64,000 nucleotides of DNA from Istiophorus platypterus (GCA_016859345.1 CM029134.1:16419560-16483559), one strand, 5' to 3'; positions 34,594 to 47,844 are shown, counted from the first letter of the stretch. Numbers and translations are program-made. The notes: generated from the letters alone by a model not told the origin.

Positions 34594-36094
34594 AGACCCC
34601 AGCTAGATAGTATTCTTAGCTAATTAGGCTGTGTGTCTTGAAAGAGTCATGAAAAAGGAGATCATGTTCAGCCAATGTCAATACCAAAATATGATGCTAA
34701 ATTATGATATAGCATTTTTGTTCTGTTTTGTTTATTATTTGTGGCAAGAATAAACCCGTCTTTGTGGAAAACCACACAGTAAATGCCCCGAGCTAGTTTA
34801 AACCAAACTCTAAGAATGATTTGTAGACACTTTAATCCAGTTCTGCTAATTGTAGAGCAGGACTCGTTCTTTTCCGCTCACTTACCCGTCCACTGACCTG
34901 GGCTGACCTTATCATCTTAGGAAGCATCTCTTTTTCCACTCATTTCCTCCGCAGCTCTCGCTCTGCTGCTCCCCGGAGTATTTGTGTCCACAAATCCCCG
35001 AATGATGGTCTCTCTCCCCTCATATAGCCCACATATGTCATCAAGACACATGTGTTAGCCCATTAGCATGCTTAGTAGCCCTCTGCAAATTCCTCTGATA
35101 GTTTTTAATGAAGCCACTAGCTGTAGGGATCAGTGCAGCAGTGTTAAATTTAGACTTTCATTAAACTCTGTGTCTCAGTTTTCTGCTATTGTCAGATGGC
35201 AGGCACAAGTGTAGTGGACAGTGGGGGCTTTAGGGATATTGGTGGTGGGTATAAAGTTAGTACTCTGATGATCAAGTCTATACACCGGAGATGAGTGGAG
35301 GGATCATCACCTCAACTGAGAGACAGATAGCTGGTAATAGATGCGTCGATGGATAGAGCAGTAGGATGTATCGATGGAATGGGTGATAGACAGATAGAGG
35401 TGTGAATGAAGGACAGTAAGGGGGGCCGATCCTGAGAGGGATCAGGAGGTCGTGACTCCTGACAGGTGTGGAGGATGGATGCCATTGTTGAAGCGTTCAT
35501 GAGGGACAGATGAAGATGGCAGAGATAGGAAAGAGTTGCCCATACTCAGGGAGAAAGAACTGCAGGGACAGATAACACATCAACACTTCACCAATCCTGC
35601 TTCCTGCTGTATGTATGTGTGAGACATGCGCTCATGTTTCAAGGATCCTATATCAATGGCCACTTGTCAGCCACATGCTTTTTTAAGACCTCTTTCAAAT
35701 TCAATTTTGAGTTTATCCCCCTAATTTCTTGTCAAGCCAAGAAATCACTCAGTAAATCTAATATATCCAGTGTTTGCTCACTGCCATACGTGGTATATTT
35801 GACTTATGGTAATGAGAACTTCTCCTGCCCAAACCAGAGGAAGATAAATATACATCATAGTTTAGCATAAGGGGATATTCTCCTGTCAGTCTAAGACTCC
35901 TGCTGCATGTTAGTTTGTTTTATACTGAATTAAACAGAAGCACACTGTTGCTGTTTGAACAGCACATGAGCAAGATTCAGTAGTCCGAGAGCAGCTTGTT
36001 GACTCGTCGGCTGCTGAATTATTAGCTAGCAAAGAAATATTGAATTTATCAAAAATTATTGTTTAAGAAAACAAGAAAATAAAAACTAGACCTT

Positions 36095-36305
36095 GAACAA
36101 TTAGTCAATTAATCAGCGAATCAATTAACAGAGGATTAATCAGCAGATACTCAATTAGTCATTCTTCATTCCTTAGTTCCAGCTTCACAGTTATGAGAAT
36201 TTGTCATTTGTCTTTGTTTTATGTGATAGAAAACTAAATATTTTTGGGTTGTCGGGTAAAACAAGCATTTGAAGACAACCCCTTGGGCTTTATGAGAAAG
36301 GGACA
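36095..36305. repeat. Dispersed teleost repeat (ATTAATCG family), 5' part
   Basis: The segment starts with a degraded run of ATTAATC-type words (TTAGTCAATTAATCAGCG and following). It continues with GTTCCAGCTTC, TTTGTCATTTG, GATAGAAAACTAAATA, TTTTTGGGTTGTCGGGTAAA and GAAGACAACCCCTTGGGCTT. This order matches a common acanthomorph interspersed repeat as I recall it. The distal part is missing here but a matching tail piece lies at 20320-20383. Confidence 0.65.
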
Positions 36306-36530
36306 ACTCACTGATGATGTAGACCCCAAAGAGGTGTGTGTGAGATGAAAACAAAATGTACCATGAAGTGTTACATATATACAGTGACACTGCAGATGTT
36401 GTGTGCTGATCTTGTGCAAAAGAGGTCAAATCGGGTGACGTCTGACTAGTGTATTATGGCTTTGAATGAGGTATCAGCTCACGTTTGCAATTTGGTGACT
36501 GGCTGTTCATGTGAGGTTATGGGTAAGTGA

Positions 36531-36531
<1 letters not shown>

Positions 36532-36602
<71 letters not shown>
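36532..36602. repeat. (GT)n microsatellite
   Basis: A pure GT array of about 35 units. About 130 bases to its right begins the dispersed repeat at 36735-36965; the second copy of that repeat, at 56575-56796, also adjoins a GT array. Confidence 0.95.
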
Positions 36603-36605
<3 letters not shown>

Positions 36606-36734
36606 TGTGTTTTGTGTGTTTGGTGCAGTGAATCTGGCAAATCTGGGAAGGATGCCAGGCACCATTGGGAATGTTGGGAATGCTGGATGCCTTTTTTAAC
36701 AAAGACCTGTTTGTGTACATGTACTTTTATCTTT

Positions 36735-36965
36735 TTGAGGACCAGTTTTAGTTGTAGACTTTGGGGCTGAGGACATTTTGGCCAGTCCTTAAAACTTCAA
36801 ATGGCTGTTTGAGGGTTAAGGCTACGTTTTAGGGTCCAATTTAGATCAGGTTTAGGTTAGTTTAAGGGTTGGTGATAGGAATTTAGTTGTGATGGTTGAG
36901 GTTAGATTAAGGGGCCAGGGAATGCATTATGTCAATGACGGGTCCCCATGACTATAGTAAAACAA
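36735..36965 (+). repeat. Dispersed GGTTA-rich repeat, copy A
   Basis: The segment contains GAGGACATTTTGGCCAGTCC, GTTTGAGGGTTAAGG, TTTAGGTTAGTTTAAGGG, TAGTTGTGATGGTTGAGG and GGGAATGCATTATGTCAATG, in that order. The same blocks occur in the same order at 56575-56796. Degenerate TTAGGG-like units in the centre give a telomere-like look. It matches a fish repeat often seen beside GT microsatellites. Confidence 0.8.
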
Positions 36966-39900
36966 AGATGTGCGTGTCCGTGTGTGAAAGTGAGGTAAGT
37001 GAGAAAAGCAAGGGAGTAAGTGATCGGTATGAAGGGTGTATAAGGTCTCCCGTGTAAACGCAGTTACCCTGTTGCGATGCTCTGTACCTACTAACAACCA
37101 AGCTAAACGGACTAATACATTTTCCATGCCTGCCATTGCAAATAGACTCTCGTTATATGGAGCTTGTTTCATTTAAAAGGCATGTAACCTCTTATGCTTG
37201 GGGTTTAACACAGAACTATTTCTAGTTTTAAAATTATCACTCTATGTTTGGCTATTTTGTCTTTGAGCTGTCTAATTAAAAAATTCTCTTAGGAAATCGA
37301 CATCAGTTTTGGACATTGAATTTGTGGTAAGAAATAAAGAACAGATGTTTTTGGGGCTAATTAAGAAAAATATTTATTTCTTTGACATTTTTTGGTCTCT
37401 TTTGTTGTGTTTTGACAACCCTTATAGTCTAATAGTTAAGAGAGAAAAAAGGTTAAAAGCAGCCAGAAAGTGGAAATGGACGGGACAGTTGTTTGCCAAA
37501 TACTAACAATCTTCTCTGTATATTTTAAGGGAGCTGTGTCGTCATTTGTCTCGATGATAAGTCTATCTGTTATTTATGCTCCTTGCATGAAGAATCCAGG
37601 CCTTGTGTTTAGCATCCGTCATGCTGTTATCAGAACTGTTGGGGGTAAAGCTTCCTGATCGATCGACTGCTCCTGCAAAGTGGATGCCCACAATTTGTTA
37701 AAGAGACAACCCAGAAAAAGCCAATTTTACTCTCAAAACCAAAGAAGAGACCAAAGAGGAGTAAATGTTTGCTGTGACACATAGATCACTTATGAGAACA
37801 CTAAAGCTCTGGCGTTTCTTGCAGCAGAGGAGTGAGGGGCCTGGAATGTTTTGGCCCGTTGTTGTCCCGCTGGTCCGGTGATGGTGGTGTCAGGTTGACT
37901 GTGAGCCTGAGTTACATGCATTCCCATCATCCCCTCCCTGAAAAACATAACACCAACCAGCCCGGTACTGCAACTGGATCATGGTATCAACCCACTCGCC
38001 ATTACTGTCCCAGTACTTTTTTTTTCTGTCGTATAGCAACAGGTATGCTAATCCTTCTGTCCACAAAAACACACATCAGATGTCGGGGGGGGTAAGATGA
38101 GAAGGACACAGTCACCTTGTGTATATGGGACCTGGTGTTCTCAGACAAATGGATAAACAGTCGGACAGTTAGGCAGCCAGCCAGACAGACAACAGACTCG
38201 GGCTCAGCCTAGACCCCTAAAGTAAAGCCCACCAGCAGAATCTTGGCATATTTTAGGTTAACTGTTCCTCGTCACACAAGCACTTATGAATCTAACCGTA
38301 GCCTTAAACATGCATACATACTGTATGTGTGCATACACACATACTCACACTTCTTCACAGGCTATTCTTGTCCAACCCCTAAACTGAAAAAAGTGCCAAG
38401 CTGGTTGTGTTACACCGAGAGAGCCTGTGGATGATTTGTAGGGCAGATGGATAACGTCTCGGGCAGTTTAATGTGATTTAATTCAACTCCCAATAAATTT
38501 ATTCTCTCCCAGTATGGGAATAATTGTTCTGGTTTGGTGGAATGTAGGCTCAGTCTGTGTGTGGCCAGGCATGGCCTGCCCGTAATGTGGCTCTAAATGC
38601 TTAGCTTCCCTCGGGGAGGTTTGCATTGCCATGCCTCAATTTGCCTCCGCACACACTGACCTTCAAAGCTGTTTGCTTTGGGCATTTCAGAGCCGTATGC
38701 CTTTGTCTGAGGTTAAGTTTCAATGACTCTTCAAAATAGAATAAAGGTGATTATAATCAGTCACATATTAATTGCAGAGAATTACACTGATGAACAAATA
38801 GTGAGTAGAGAAAAAGAAGAGGATGAAGGCACATTGATTTTATAATTTTAACTGCTATGCTGAAAGGACTATGTCTCTGCTGTCATTGTGTAGACACACA
38901 GCCAAAGGAAAAACCATTGAATTTACCAGCCAGTGGTGGTTTGTACTCTGAAACTTTATAAAGTCCTGTGTCAACACTTCCTCTTTTTCCAAATTCCATG
39001 CAAAAGCCTCAGGAATCCTCCCCAATGTATCACTCGCATTGCCTCTGACAGGATTGTCTCATTGCGAAAATCTCCCATTAAGAATGCTTGGACTCAATTT
39101 TCTTTAGTGAGCAGTTGTGGTCTGTCAGATAAAGAGAATCAAGGGAGATGAGGGTCCCCTAAATTTTTATGTTGAGTACAATATAATATCATTAGATTTG
39201 GTCAGTTTTTATGAGTGTAAAGTAAAGAAAACATCTGGATTGGAACACAATTACTAACTTAAAGGATAAATCTGGTGAGATTCTATTATCCCATAAAAGA
39301 TGGAAACCAACAATAAATTGATCCTACTAACAAGTAATGTCTGTGTAGCCAACATCTTACATGGGTTATTCCTTTGTTATTCAAAACTATTATACAATCT
39401 ATCAAAGAGCCACCGTGTTTGAGAAACATTTGCCAGAAAGCCTTTTGTAAAAACCAAACTATATTTTTGTGTCCTGTTTCTAAATAGGTGTCTCACCACT
39501 GGCAATAGCGGGTGATTGAGTGTCACAAACATGGCAGAGAAGTCAGAGAGACTAAGACATCGTTTTTTTCTTTTCATGGAATAGGTGGAGGTTGTTTACA
39601 ATAACAGGATAATACCAAACTTACCCTTCATTTGTTGCTTTGCATAACTTAACCAACCTTTACAGAGTACCAGAGCAGAACTTCAGTCTTTTTCTAAGGA
39701 AATCCCAAAATTATTAACTTCATGTGTCCTGGCATGTTATAGCAAAGTCTGTGCAGAGTGTGTTTGGCATGCAGTCACTCTGATGCCTATCACTGTGATT
39801 AGAAATGTCATTAGTTCCAGCTCTGCCAGCTCCAGCAGAGCCTGAAAAAACATGTTTATCTATGGACACGTAAAGTATAAGAACATATGTATACACACAC

Positions 39901-40035
39901 ATTACCCCCCCCCCCGATCCATTCAAGCGTAAAAAACCATGTGCTGCAAACAAACAGACAAGAAATCCCAAATCCTTACACTCTCACTTTCTATTTGTTG
40001 TTATGTCTGGGTTTGTGCATGCAGTCTTGTCCCTG

Positions 40036-40038
<3 letters not shown>

Positions 40039-40073
<35 letters not shown>
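40039..40073. repeat. (GT)n microsatellite
   Basis: A pure GT array of about 17 units, followed by a second short run at about 40077-40088. Confidence 0.95.
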
Positions 40074-40075
<2 letters not shown>

Positions 40076-42599
40076 TTGTGTGTGTGTGTCTTCCTTTACC
40101 ATATGTTTATAATTTAGGTAGGTCTAACAGAGGATTTAAAACCAGTTAATTTAAAGAGGACCCAACTCTCTCTGCATTGCTTGCTAAAGGAAACAGTTTA
40201 CATTTCTCTGTATTAATGAACATAAGTGCTGTGTAATGGGTGGCATGAGTGCCAGGTTAGATTTGTATACTTCTCTCTGGATAAGCAGATGTTTGTGTGT
40301 AAACACTCCTTCTCCTCCAGAGAAGTGTCCTAGAGTGCTTTTAATAGATGATTTATCGACACAGAATGTGTATGACATCTCCTTCGGCTCAGAGGATCTT
40401 CCCACGCTTTGGGCTAGAGTCTTGCATCAGTGTATTTTGTTTAAAGTATTAAATGGTGTACTACTGCATAAAGTGTTTTTTTAGTCAGAGTTTATTCACC
40501 ATGTTTAAGCCTCTGAAGGATTGTTTTTAGTCCTGTTTGCAAGAGTGTCTACATACTTAGATTGTAATGTCTCTGTATGCACTGGAATGTGTTTGAAGTC
40601 TTGGTAGTGGTGTGTTGCCCTCTACCCCTATCTCTCCTCCATGCTCTCTGAAGTGCGCCGCCGTTGCCCCTCCTGTGCCACCCCTCCACCATCTTTTCCT
40701 CCCTGCACCAGACCTCCTCTCATGCCCTGTGCTCCCTGGATGTCTGTAGTTTCAGCCCTTGGCCCGATCATTACTCCCTTGTTGCCTTTTTTGCTCTCTA
40801 TACCATCTTTCTACCCTCATCCCGACCTTCACCCATCTTCCACACAACCTCCTCCATCTTCGCCTGGCGTCCATGCTGCCCTCTCGTCTTTCTGTGTCAG
40901 TGCTGTAGATGTCCCATTATTGACAGGTCCCTTGGGGGCTCTAACCCTCGGTGCACTCCCTAAATATGGAGTTTGATGCTGGGGTGGTGGAATGTGTCTA
41001 AGGCTGGAGGTCCACTCTGTGATGAACAGTCAAACACACATACACAAATTGTATTTCTTGAGGGAAGGAAACAGCAATATTATGGTGTGAAGACAGATGG
41101 CTGTCACTTCTCATCATCTTCTCAATAACTCGACCTCACATCTGGCCTGAGGGACCTTCCACAGGGTGTGAGAGATGCGTGTGTGTGTGTAGATGGTAGA
41201 GGTTGGATCCCTGTGGTGCAGTTAATAGGACCTCTTGTATTAGATTAGTGGAACATAAATGAAGGACTGTCAGTGCAAATGCTGATTAATGACAATTTAG
41301 TATGGATTATGTTTCTTTAAGATCATTTAAATCTTAAGGCTTAGAGCTAATCTTCCAGAGTCATGCAATCTTTTTATATGACTACTCCTCCTCATCCACA
41401 TGTCTGCCTTGCGCTGCTGGCCATGTGTTGGGTTATAATTGGTCTATGATGTTGGGCTGGTAGAACTCTGATGACCTTTGGGCCTGGTCCCCGAGAGAAA
41501 GTTCAGTACCAGGAATGGAAGCATCACTCTTCTGCAGGGCCACACAAACAGCCCCGTGTACAAACACAGCGAGCCAGCAGCGCCGCTCGAAACAACGAAA
41601 GACACAGCGCTTTTGTTTTGAGTAATTCAAGTGAGAAATTGAAGCAGAAAGTTGCAACACTCTCATCTTTGCAACCAGTATTGAAGTAATCTATAGATAT
41701 CATTCAACCTTGTTTGACAGCACGGGACATTCCCCCTCAATGTTCCAGATGTCCCTCTTGTGAGAAGCCCCTCAGTGGAGCGTGAGAGCGATGATGGGCA
41801 ACACTCAAGTTGCTTTGCTCTGACAGAGTGAAATGTAATTGCTTTTAATCTAGTTTACATAAGCACATTAGCGAGGAGAGGCTCAAGTGTGTGTAGTTTA
41901 CAGCAAAGGTACAGTTATGTTCTGGTTGATAGCTGTTGAGGCAAAATGCATTTTGGTCATTTCCTACATTAAGTGACCGCTCCTGTCTAAATTAGCCCCA
42001 GAGTCTCATAGCTCTATCTCATCACTTTCCCTAAGTGTGGCAGATTCTTTTTTAAGAAATAAAAATCTAACTAAAAGTGTGGAAAAGGGCAGAGCTCTAT
42101 CTTTTCCTCTGTGTTTTCCTCTAAAGACGCTGAACTCCCGCTCTTTAGCCTTACCCCTGGCAGAAGCAAGACAACAACCCCCCCATTGCTGACAGATGAA
42201 TCTCACACAGAGTAGAAGTTTTGATATCTTGCTCTTCTTTTCCAGCCCTTGACTCCAACTTCATTTCCCCAAAGGGAGGGCAGGCTGGGCCTGGCCAAGC
42301 TGCTCTGTGTTGGACAAGCCAGGCTTCCTGGAGGGTGATAAGTGACGGACCAGGGCCTAAGTGGTCAGGGTCCATGGGGAAAAACCCTGGAGAGGCTCTG
42401 AGGGGTCAGAGGGCATGTCAGAGTTCATGTGTGGGGAAGATGAAGAGAGACTGGGTCGAGCTCCTTGAGGTACCCCAACACAGATGGTGATGCGGGGTAA
42501 TAAGAGAGTTGGGCTGGTGTCGTAGTGCAGGCTAAGGCATGAGAACTACTGCTGCAAAGATATTCTGAAAGTGAGTGTGTGTTCTGTGGGTGTAAGTGA

Positions 42600-42790
42600 C
42601 ACCTTTAAACTAGCCCTCCTGCACTAATGAAGCGTTCCGCGAGCTCAAACATCCCACTCAAAGCATAATAATCAAAGAGGGAAGCCGTCCGACTGGGACA
42701 ATTAAGAGGTTTGTTTTCTGAATGTCTGTTGACACGCTGCCCATTAATCTTTCATGGAGCTGGAGGCAGAAAATCCACATTACGTTACGA
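42600..42790. promoter_or_regulatory. Candidate conserved non-coding element
   Basis: This is complex non-repetitive sequence with homeodomain-like words (CATTAATC, ACAATTAAG) and no reading frame. It is proposed on composition alone, so confidence is low. Confidence 0.18.
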
Positions 42791-43116
42791 GATAGGTGCA
42801 CATATTTAGGCAAGCTGTTTATTTACCATGAAATTCAAACTGCGGGGTCGTTAACTCATATCATAATTTGTGTCATATAGGCTTTTCTATTATGTTCTGA
42901 GCTTCACTCAATGTGGTCTCACTTGTGGGCGGCAGGTGTGACTAATTAGGATGTGCTTGTGTAACTTGAATGGGTTTGTGTGTGAGAGAGAGAGAGAGAA
43001 ATTAGAATGAGAGAAATTAGAGAGAGAGAGGAAATAAGTCTAAGATGAGAAAGAAAAGGAGTGTGTGTGAGTGTCTGCATGCATGTTTTTACTCATGACT
43101 GATTGGCAGGGCTTTC

Positions 43117-43117
<1 letters not shown>

Positions 43118-43193
<76 letters not shown>
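43118..43193. repeat. (TG)n microsatellite
   Basis: A pure TG array of about 38 units with a further short TG run at 43200-43212. GA-rich runs lie just upstream at about 42985-43030. Confidence 0.95.
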
Positions 43194-43194
<1 letters not shown>

Positions 43195-43588
43195 TATTTG
43201 TGTGTGTGTGTATTTGCACAGGATCACAGGACCGGACATCAGCTGTGGGATGACCCCTAGCTGAGGTCTTGTAGGCCTCCGGGGGCCTCCCGCTGAAGTG
43301 GGTGCCTTCTCTCTCAGTGGGTTCTCTCTGTAACAGCGTCCTGTTAGCTTATACAAACTCTGTTAACCGGAGTAATGAGATTTTTAAACGGTATTATAAA
43401 AGCGCTATTTTCAAGGAGATACAGTCTGAGTTGAGTCAAAACAAGGGAACATAAATGCTTTCACAGTCTTTTAGTCACATCATCAAACTTGTGTGTCTCT
43501 CTCGTTCTCTTTCAGCATGTTAGACTAATTACCTCCTGTCCTGCCTGGCTCCTCTGCGTAATAAAAATCAAATCTCTCTGCAGACGAG

Positions 43589-43611
43589 CATTTCCTGTTT
43601 GGCAGGAAATG
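43589..43611. repeat. Perfect 9-base inverted repeat with 5-base spacer
   Basis: CATTTCCTG at 43589-43597 is matched by its exact reverse complement at 43603-43611. The arms contain TTCC/GGAA cores, the binding core of ETS factors, in opposing orientation. It lies in a complex-sequence block at about 43540-43690. Confidence 0.85.
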
Positions 43612-44034
43612 GACTTAGATAAGGTCTATTTGCATAAAGATGGCAGAAGGAGGAGAGTAAGCGGGTAATTATTTGCAGGGAGAAGGAAAGTCAGGTCAGA
43701 GCTCGAGGGTAAGGTCCTTGTCCTTATAGTGGTTCAGCTCTCTTTATACCAGTCCTTTGATTCAATTGATATATTTGATGTTCTCTTATCACAGATGTCG
43801 GCCTTAGGACAGTTCCCATGCGCTTGGTATAGCATGAGAATCATTATGCAGTTCAAATGTGCTAATTTATTGAGATTCTATCAAGCGTCTAACCAATGTT
43901 TCTAAGATGCAATACAGGCAGGGAATTATCACAGAAAGGGGCTGTATTTGAGACGGTGTTTTTTGTATGTTGGAGGTTTGAAACCAAATTAATTGAATAT
44001 TATGTTTTGGAAAAGACAGTTATTTGTTTTCCTG

Positions 44035-44305
44035 CTGAAAGTTAGATGAGAAGATTGAGACCACTCTTGTGTCTGCCTGTTAAATATGGAGCCACAGTTA
44101 GGAGATGATTAGTTTAGCTTAGCATAAAGACTTGCCTGTCTCTGTCCAGAGGTAAAAAAAAGAAAAAAATCCGTGCTTCACTAATTAACACGTAATATCT
44201 TGTTGTTTTAATCTGAACAAAACCGAAAAGGACGGATGGTGATTATACTGGGGGTTATGGACTATTTCTTGGCTGGTGCAGTGACTTCCTGTCTAAAGAA
44301 AATCC
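44035..44305 (+). repeat. Dispersed teleost repeat (TTAGCTTAGCATAAAGAC family), diverged copy
   Basis: Ordered blocks are AGTTAGATGAGAAGATTGAG, AAATATGGAGCCACAG, GTTTAGCTTAGCATAAAGAC, TCTCTGTCCAGAGGTAA, CACTAATTAACACGTAATAT, GGGGGTTATGGACTATTTC and GCAGTGACTTCCTG. These match, in order, a non-coding interspersed repeat that I recall from many acanthomorph genomes. The copy is shortened after the AAAGAC block. I do not know its class; no terminal repeats were established. Confidence 0.75.
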
Positions 44306-44940
44306 TGTGTATAATTCCCCATAGAACCACATCTCGTCTTTTTTACACGTACTAATTTTTACACAGTTTAAACATTGGATACAAAATGTCAGTCACTGAG
44401 CTTTAGGGATGCTGTCACCGCTGTTTTCTACGCTTAACTAAGCCAACCATTCCCAAAGCTTCATATTTATCATGAAGACTTGAGGGTGGTATGAGTCTTT
44501 CACTCTATCTTTTCTCTGAAAGAAAACAAATAATCTCCCAAAATGTCCACATCCTCTTCTTGAATAAATATAAGCAATCTCCCAGTTTAATTCAGTTAGC
44601 CGGTAAGAAGCCTCTTGACCCTGACAAGCTATTATCACCTTCTCCCCTAGAAGCATTTATGCAACCCACCAACCACTGCAGCATCACTCCAGCCCTTCCA
44701 TGCATTAGCACGAGCTCTCCTTCCAAAGACTGGCAGGCTTTCAAAGACCGTCCTTGCTGGCATATGATATTGTGTAGCTGTGGTTATTGTGTCAGATGAG
44801 ACCTGTTTTGGGGGCCGTGGAGATGTCTGTGTGCGATAGGGTTTGGTAGGAACACACTGCTTTCTGCTGCAGAGCGAGGTTGTCTGTATTGGTCTGTGTT
44901 TCTGGGTCGGGTAATGAGCGCGAGGGGGTTATGTGTGTCA

Positions 44941-44967
44941 CTTCAAACAGTTTTATGCTGTTTGAAG
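44941..44967. repeat. Perfect 10-base inverted repeat with 7-base loop
   Basis: CTTCAAACAG at 44941-44950, spacer TTTTATG, then CTGTTTGAAG at 44958-44967. It would fold as a simple stem-loop in RNA. It is too short for a microRNA precursor. Confidence 0.9.
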
Positions 44968-47781
44968 CCCTAGAAGCTTAATGCTATAGAAACTCATGTG
45001 TCAGTTACATTTTCAAAATTCTTTCAGTGGTTTGTATTTTATCTCCATCTGTGAAATTCCAGATGCCAGGAGTTCTCAGGGTATATTTGCGTTCAAATGC
45101 ACTTCAGTATGTCCACAGCCAATTTAAAAGAGTGCTGCCCCGTCGTCCAGTGGCACAGCTGAAGTAGAAACACACTGAGCGTTAACTCATTGTTAAAGAG
45201 AGAGACAGAATGTGGCTTCACTCGACCAGCCTTTGAAACACAGGAGCCTGAATGTATGTGAAGACCAACAGCTGAACTCATGTGAAACTTCTGGTTTTGT
45301 ACAAAGTTTAGGTATATGCAGTTTCCTTGAATATGTTTTATGTGATTCATTAAGAATGTAGTCTGAAAAATGACGGAAGGTGGAATTTTTGTTATTCCTC
45401 GATCCTCGGCATCAGGTCAGTTAGTCAAGCCCGTCTTTCTAACACTGTCTAACACCTAACTCTATACAACAGTTGACCACATTAGAACAAAATTTATTAC
45501 TGATGTTCACAATCGCCAAAAGACATTTCTCAGCTATTCCATAAGCCCCTAGATTTTTCTTTACTGCCAGTATTGGGTTAAATTTTGACCAACACTTTGG
45601 TCCATGTCAAACCTTCAATTGAGGTTTGGGAGAAAGCCCTGCAATTGAGTTCTATAATTCACATTTTCCCAAGTTAAATTCCCCCAGTTCGTGTACTGTA
45701 CAAACACATTCACATCTCTTTTCCAAGGGTTGCCAGTCAGGCTCCAGGCCACATGGGGGTGTAAGTAGCGGCCGCTGGTAGGTCAGAGGTCTGGGGGGTC
45801 ACTGTGGCAATTTATCCCATCGCACCAGGGTTAGCTCTGATTGCATGATTGATCAGAAATCCTTAAACTTGCCCACAACTTCACCGCAGAGCTGCCATCT
45901 CCCCAACCACAGAATCAAAAGCCCCTAAGTGCAGGACCAGTCCTGATTGGCTGGGAGAGACCTCTGGCAGTACTTATACTTCCTCTGCGGTCTTCTTAGC
46001 TTACACTGCCATTGTGGGAAAGATGCGTAGACTGCAATGAGTCTTTAAACTGTTTATAGATCCTACTCTTCCAAATTTAAACACATAGGATATTATAAAT
46101 GTTTGTGATTGCTCTGTTTTTAGTGGCAGATTTGTTTTGTACATTCTTACCTAACAAACACACACAAACTGGCAATATTGCTCGCACACAAATACTTACA
46201 CCCCATGAGTCAGACATAACTAAGTTTACGGAAATAAAGCGCAGGTGAGGAGATTTAGGATTGTTTTCTTGTCTGATCTGTTAAACTGCTGAGAACACTT
46301 CTGAGCTGCAGTTTATAAAATTTAAATGAATCCAATATGAAATAGGTTTCAGTTCATGAACTACAAATAATGCATATTTTAATGAGCCCCCACAACCACC
46401 ACATTATGATCATGTGGTGATCCAGCTACAAGTATGAACTCTTTAAAACAGTTTTTCTGGAAAATGCAGGAAAATCGAGCATACAAGAGCTGCAAGGAAG
46501 GTGGACAATGAATCTAACAATTGATGTTGTGCTTTAGACAATATATAGGAGCTCAATAATACAGACACATATATGTGATTAGATGTTGTAATAACCCTCA
46601 GGTGATCACCATCCTCAGTAATTATAGTCTAATCGATTGTATTTATTGGCGTCGTCTTTGGCACTGATATGGACTCTCACAGTCTGTTCAAGATTAGCAC
46701 TGGTGGATAATAGTCATTAAATCTCAAACCTCTCTGCACTGCCACTTCCATAAAGGTCCTCTAAAGTCGAATGGCTCCTAACAAACAGCATGTGGTTCCT
46801 GTTACAGAGAGGCATCTCTCTCTTTTGTTGTATTCTGGGGTTTTATTCTACCAAACCAACAGAAGGACTGACATATGCACCAAATGTCCTCCTGCAGGGG
46901 GGTTAGCTCTGGATTTTTGAATGACTGAGAAATGCATTTGTGTTCAGGTTACCTGAGAGGAGATGAGATAAAGCTAGTGGGTAATGTAATGTCATGCTAC
47001 TTAAAAAGTCAGGTGAAAGCAAAGTCCATTTCTTCATGATTTGGACAGCTCTTTTTTTTCTCTCATGGTCAGCATTATCATTGTCTTCTTATGAATTTCT
47101 TTAAATATAAAACACATTTTAGGCTGACCTCAACTCAGCTTATCTACATTATTTTGTTGTAGCTGCTTTGCATTTATTTTTCCTTAATTTTATATTGTAT
47201 CTGGCTGAGGTTTTTGCATTTTCCAGTTTTATTCTTCAGTCCCTTTGAAACTTGTTTTTGGAGTCGCTCCATATTTCACAACCTTTCCCTCCTCCCCCGT
47301 TATTGCGTCTTAGCTATTCTTCCTTATTCAGTTTCCACCTGTTTTCTTCTTTGCACACTTATTTCTTTTTATCTCTTTTTTCTTTTTTTGCATCAGCAGC
47401 CCTCTTTTGTAAGTATATCCCTGGCCCTGGTTGGGAGTTAACCCGTGAAATCTATAGAATTTATGAACCACAGCCAAAGGATTAATGTATAAATGTAAGC
47501 AGAAATACTCTGAAATTAAATTCACCTCTCTATGTGATAATCCCACAGCCTGTGAGTACATGGCTGTGAAACAGTCCACCTAGTTCCTTGGATCCGATGT
47601 CTCAGGACTGTACAGCTGAAATCAATGCTAGAGTCTGTTTGGTGGTCTAACTGATGAGGTTCAGTCAGGATGTCTGTTATTAAAACTATAACACCAGCTC
47701 TCACTCTGAAACCCCAGCAACAGTCTGGGAAAAAATCCAAATGTCCGTTTCTTTCTCTTTTGGTTCTGTGACTCTTATTAA

Positions 47782-47783
<2 letters not shown>

Positions 47784-47842
<59 letters not shown>
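47784..47842. repeat. (GT)n microsatellite
   Basis: A pure GT array of about 29 units in intron 2 of col23a1. Confidence 0.95.

Positions 47843-47844
<2 letters not shown>

Larger units (their letters stand above)
32044..36530 (+). other. col23a1: col23a1 intron 2, third part
   Basis: No coding exon was recognised. Two dispersed teleost repeats lie here (33270-33635 and 36095-36305), with a TC run at 34570-34593. The remaining sequence has no feature I can name. Confidence 0.55.
36966..43117 (+). other. col23a1: col23a1 intron 2, fourth part
   Basis: No coding exon was recognised. A GT array lies at 40039-40073, a run of 12 C at about 39905-39916, and complex non-repetitive sequence at 38560-38770 and 42600-42790. 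The open frames at 40641-40976 and 42221-42490 are composition artefacts and resemble no protein. Confidence 0.55.
43612..47783 (+). other. col23a1: col23a1 intron 2, fifth part
   Basis: No coding exon was recognised. A dispersed teleost repeat lies at 44035-44305 and a perfect hairpin at 44941-44967. The rest is ordinary AT-rich intron with no further feature I can support. Confidence 0.55.
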
